DNA of 64,000 bases from JACOTV01 sp964579395. GTDB taxonomy: Bacteria; Patescibacteriota; Microgenomatia; UBA1406; GWC2-37-13. Location of the stretch: assembly GCA_964579395.1 (NCBI GenBank), contig CAZOFT010000001.1, positions 1-64,000 of the forward strand, written 5' to 3'. Of the stretch, positions 62,644 to 64,000 are shown in pieces. A model generated the notes under the pieces. The model worked only from the letters and a program-made list of their open reading frames with translations, did not search any database and had not been told where the DNA came from. The position numbers and the translations under genes were made by a program. Every line of letters begins with the position of its first letter. Position 1 is the first letter of the stretch.

Positions 62644-63210
62644 ATGAGTGTTCTTGAACGAATACGTGAATCCCGCTGGCGCTACGGTCCACCGTGGGCA
62701 ATGACATTGTCACGCCCGGTGTTAGGTGGTGCTGCTACATACGAAATTTGGCATGACCATCCCTGGAGCGCACTCGGACTCATGGTTCTTGCGCAAGCAT
62801 CAGATACTGATGGGTGGGTAGCGCGTAAACTCCATGCAACTTCCCGTGCCGGCGAAATCGCCGATCCGGCAACTGATACCGTATTGCGCGTAGAAACCGC
62901 AGCCACACTTGCCCCAATCATCAATCCCATCATGGGTATTGCTGCACTTGCCGCAGAAGCGACAAACCTGGCACTGAATGCCAAGCTGCAAAAAGGTGCT
63001 ATATCCAATGGCGCTATTGTTCCCACAGAAGCCAAAGAAGGCACTGTCATACAAAGCGTTGGGGCATCAATGGTGATGTTGGGTGAGGCAGCCGGGAAGC
63101 CGACACTTACTGCACTCGGAGGCGTGAGCGTTGCCGCAGGATCAATGCGTCGAACAGCTGGCTATATCAGGCTTTATACAAACGGTGGACACCGTCAGAA
63201 AACTGTCTGA
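62644..63210 (+). CDS. CDP-alcohol phosphatidyltransferase-like protein
   Basis: This 188-aa protein has the family signature DGWVARKLHATSRAGEIADP followed by ATD, matching DGx2ARx8Gx3Dx3D that binds metal and CDP. The first aspartate of the usual D1xxD2G is shifted by one (SDTDG). There are two to three weak hydrophobic segments, fewer than the six helices of ordinary members, so it may be a short or divergent version. The family makes phospholipids such as phosphatidylglycerol phosphate. Confidence 0.7.
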   Translation: MSVLERIRESRWRYGPPWAMTLSRPVLGGAATYEIWHDHPWSALGLMVLAQASDTDGWVARKLHATSRAGEIADPATDTVLRVETAATLAPIINPIMGIAALAAEATNLALNAKLQKGAISNGAIVPTEAKEGTVIQSVGASMVMLGEAAGKPTLTALGGVSVAAGSMRRTAGYIRLYTNGGHRQKTV

Positions 63211-63263
63211 TCCAACCCAAAACGATATATGAACACTATCAAATTATTACGACAATGTGAATT

Positions 63264-63560
63264 ATGAGTAGCGAACACTCAGCAACAATTTCCCAACGCG
63301 CCGGCTGGACATTTGCCGGCGCCTACAACTCAGTCATGGGTGGGCTCACTGCGGGTATGTATACGCATGCGGTGCATGAAGTTTCCACTGTTCAATCAAC
63401 TGAAATCGGCAGCACCGTTGGCCTGCTTACCGCAGCTGCTTGCGCACTGCTGTACCGCCGCGACCGCCGAGTGCGCGCGCGCGAAGCACAAGAGCGATCC
63501 GCCATCACGCCACAACAACTGCCGGCACTCACCGCAGCAACTGCCGAAATCGCTTCCTAA
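63264..63560 (+). CDS. Small unknown protein
   Basis: The 98-aa protein has one moderately hydrophobic region (AGAYNSVMGGLTAGMYT and TVGLLTAAACALL) and a basic and alanine/glutamine-rich end. No family is recognised. It is on the same strand as its neighbours, 53 bp after the previous gene. Confidence 0.45.
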   Translation: MSSEHSATISQRAGWTFAGAYNSVMGGLTAGMYTHAVHEVSTVQSTEIGSTVGLLTAAACALLYRRDRRVRAREAQERSAITPQQLPALTAATAEIAS

Positions 63561-63651
63561 TCACTCCGCAACCCAAAACTCGCCAACTCTCCAACGAGCC
63601 AACCCGCAAACCAGAAAACTCACGCCTATACACACTCGTATCTGATTCATC

Positions 63652-63657
63652 TATACT
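63652..63657 (+). promoter_or_regulatory. -10 box of ruvC
   Basis: TATACT ends six bases before the ruvC ATG; leaderless arrangement, no clear -35. Confidence 0.5.
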
Positions 63658-63663
63658 GTGCCC

Positions 63664-64000
63664 ATGCATATTATGGGAATAGACTCCGGTATCGAGCGTG
63701 TCGGCTGGGCGGTATTTGATAAAGACGAACGAAGCGGACAAAGCAGCACATACATCGCTTCGGGATTAATCAAAACGCCTAAAAAAGCAGTCGAATTGCG
63801 ACTCTTGCAAATATATGACGAGCTGGAGGAGCTTATTACCAAACACGCTATTCGCGAGCTTGCAATTGAGCAGCTTTTTTTCTTCAAAAACCAAAAAACC
63901 GTCATTCCGGTGGCTCAAGCGCAAGGAGCTGTGCTGACCGTCTGCGCCAAACACGGCATACCGGTCACATTTCTTACGCCCTTGCAGATAAAGCAAGCAG
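63664..64000 (+). CDS. ruvC: Holliday junction endonuclease RuvC (partial, runs off right edge)
   Basis: The first 112 residues are MHIMGIDSGIERVGWAVFD onward, with the first catalytic Asp in GIDSG, the Glu in IEQLFFFKNQKT and the following strand VAQAQGAVLTVCAKHGIPV. The remaining acidic residues lie outside the window. The fold is RNase-H-like; the enzyme cuts Holliday junctions made mobile by RuvAB. Confidence 0.96.
   Translation, partial: MHIMGIDSGIERVGWAVFDKDERSGQSSTYIASGLIKTPKKAVELRLLQIYDELEELITKHAIRELAIEQLFFFKNQKTVIPVAQAQGAVLTVCAKHGIPVTFLTPLQIKQA

Overview
The window joins two very different pieces of DNA. Bases about 45 to 31070 are an AT-rich integrative and conjugative element. Bases about 31071 to 64000 are a more GC-rich, tightly packed bacterial chromosome. 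The break falls at the 3' end of a tRNA-Glu(TTC) gene. The chromosome carries uvrB-uvrA-uvrC, ruvAB and ruvC, enolase, PEP synthase, secG and a 23S rRNA gene with no 16S or 5S beside it. Many start codons lie only 6 to 9 bases after a -10 box, which means leaderless mRNAs. Short overlapping genes, a shortened UvrC, the stand-alone 23S gene and a mobile diversity-generating retroelement fit a Candidate Phyla Radiation (Patescibacteria) genome. That assignment is inference, because no 16S rRNA is present.

Element, left to right: an 11-bp att core (45-55); the displaced end of the recombinase reading frame; a single-HKD phospholipase-D-like protein; an IS3-family insertion (664-1984) with a CTT target duplication; an unrecognised 390-aa protein; an XRE regulator; then a minus-strand type IV secretion block (VirB2-like pilin, VirB6-like channel, PrgI/VirB3-like protein, VirB4 ATPase, M23 peptidase, membrane protein). 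Next come a lone receiver domain, a MacB-like ABC exporter and a complete diversity-generating retroelement (DGR). The DGR has a 1534-aa target with an internal variable repeat (17311-17428), a reverse transcriptase, a template repeat (20625-20742) and an Avd protein. A MntA-HepT toxin-antitoxin pair sits inside the DGR. Further right are an ArdC-like antirestriction protein, a replication-relaxation-like protein, an ArsR-controlled redox or metal operon with a mercuric-reductase-like flavoenzyme, a VirD4-like coupling ATPase and a large serine recombinase that reads into tRNA-Glu.

The most striking structural point is that the 11-bp core lies inside the recombinase reading frame, in the same phase at both ends. 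In the excised circle the recombinase would end in a different tail encoded at 45-197, and the PLD-like gene would follow one base after its stop. Integration therefore swaps the recombinase C-terminus for tRNA-derived sequence and cuts the PLD gene off from its operon. Two near-identical 16-bp palindromic operators cover the promoter of that operon.

Chromosome, left to right: small unknown genes; a Dus operon; an FTR1 iron permease; a GT-C-like membrane protein with RsmI; a DedA protein; uvrB-uvrA-transglutaminase-uvrC; secG; a peptide-binding protein; tRNA-Leu(TAA), tRNA-Thr and tRNA-Arg; a Nudix hydrolase and MsrA; tRNA-Leu(GAG); ruvAB; enolase, PEP synthase and a PyrE-like gene; a gene-poor stretch of about 0.8 kb with a 22-bp palindrome; a leaderless ArsR-type regulator; tRNA-Ala with 23S rRNA; a CDP-alcohol phosphotransferase-like gene; and the start of ruvC running off the right edge.
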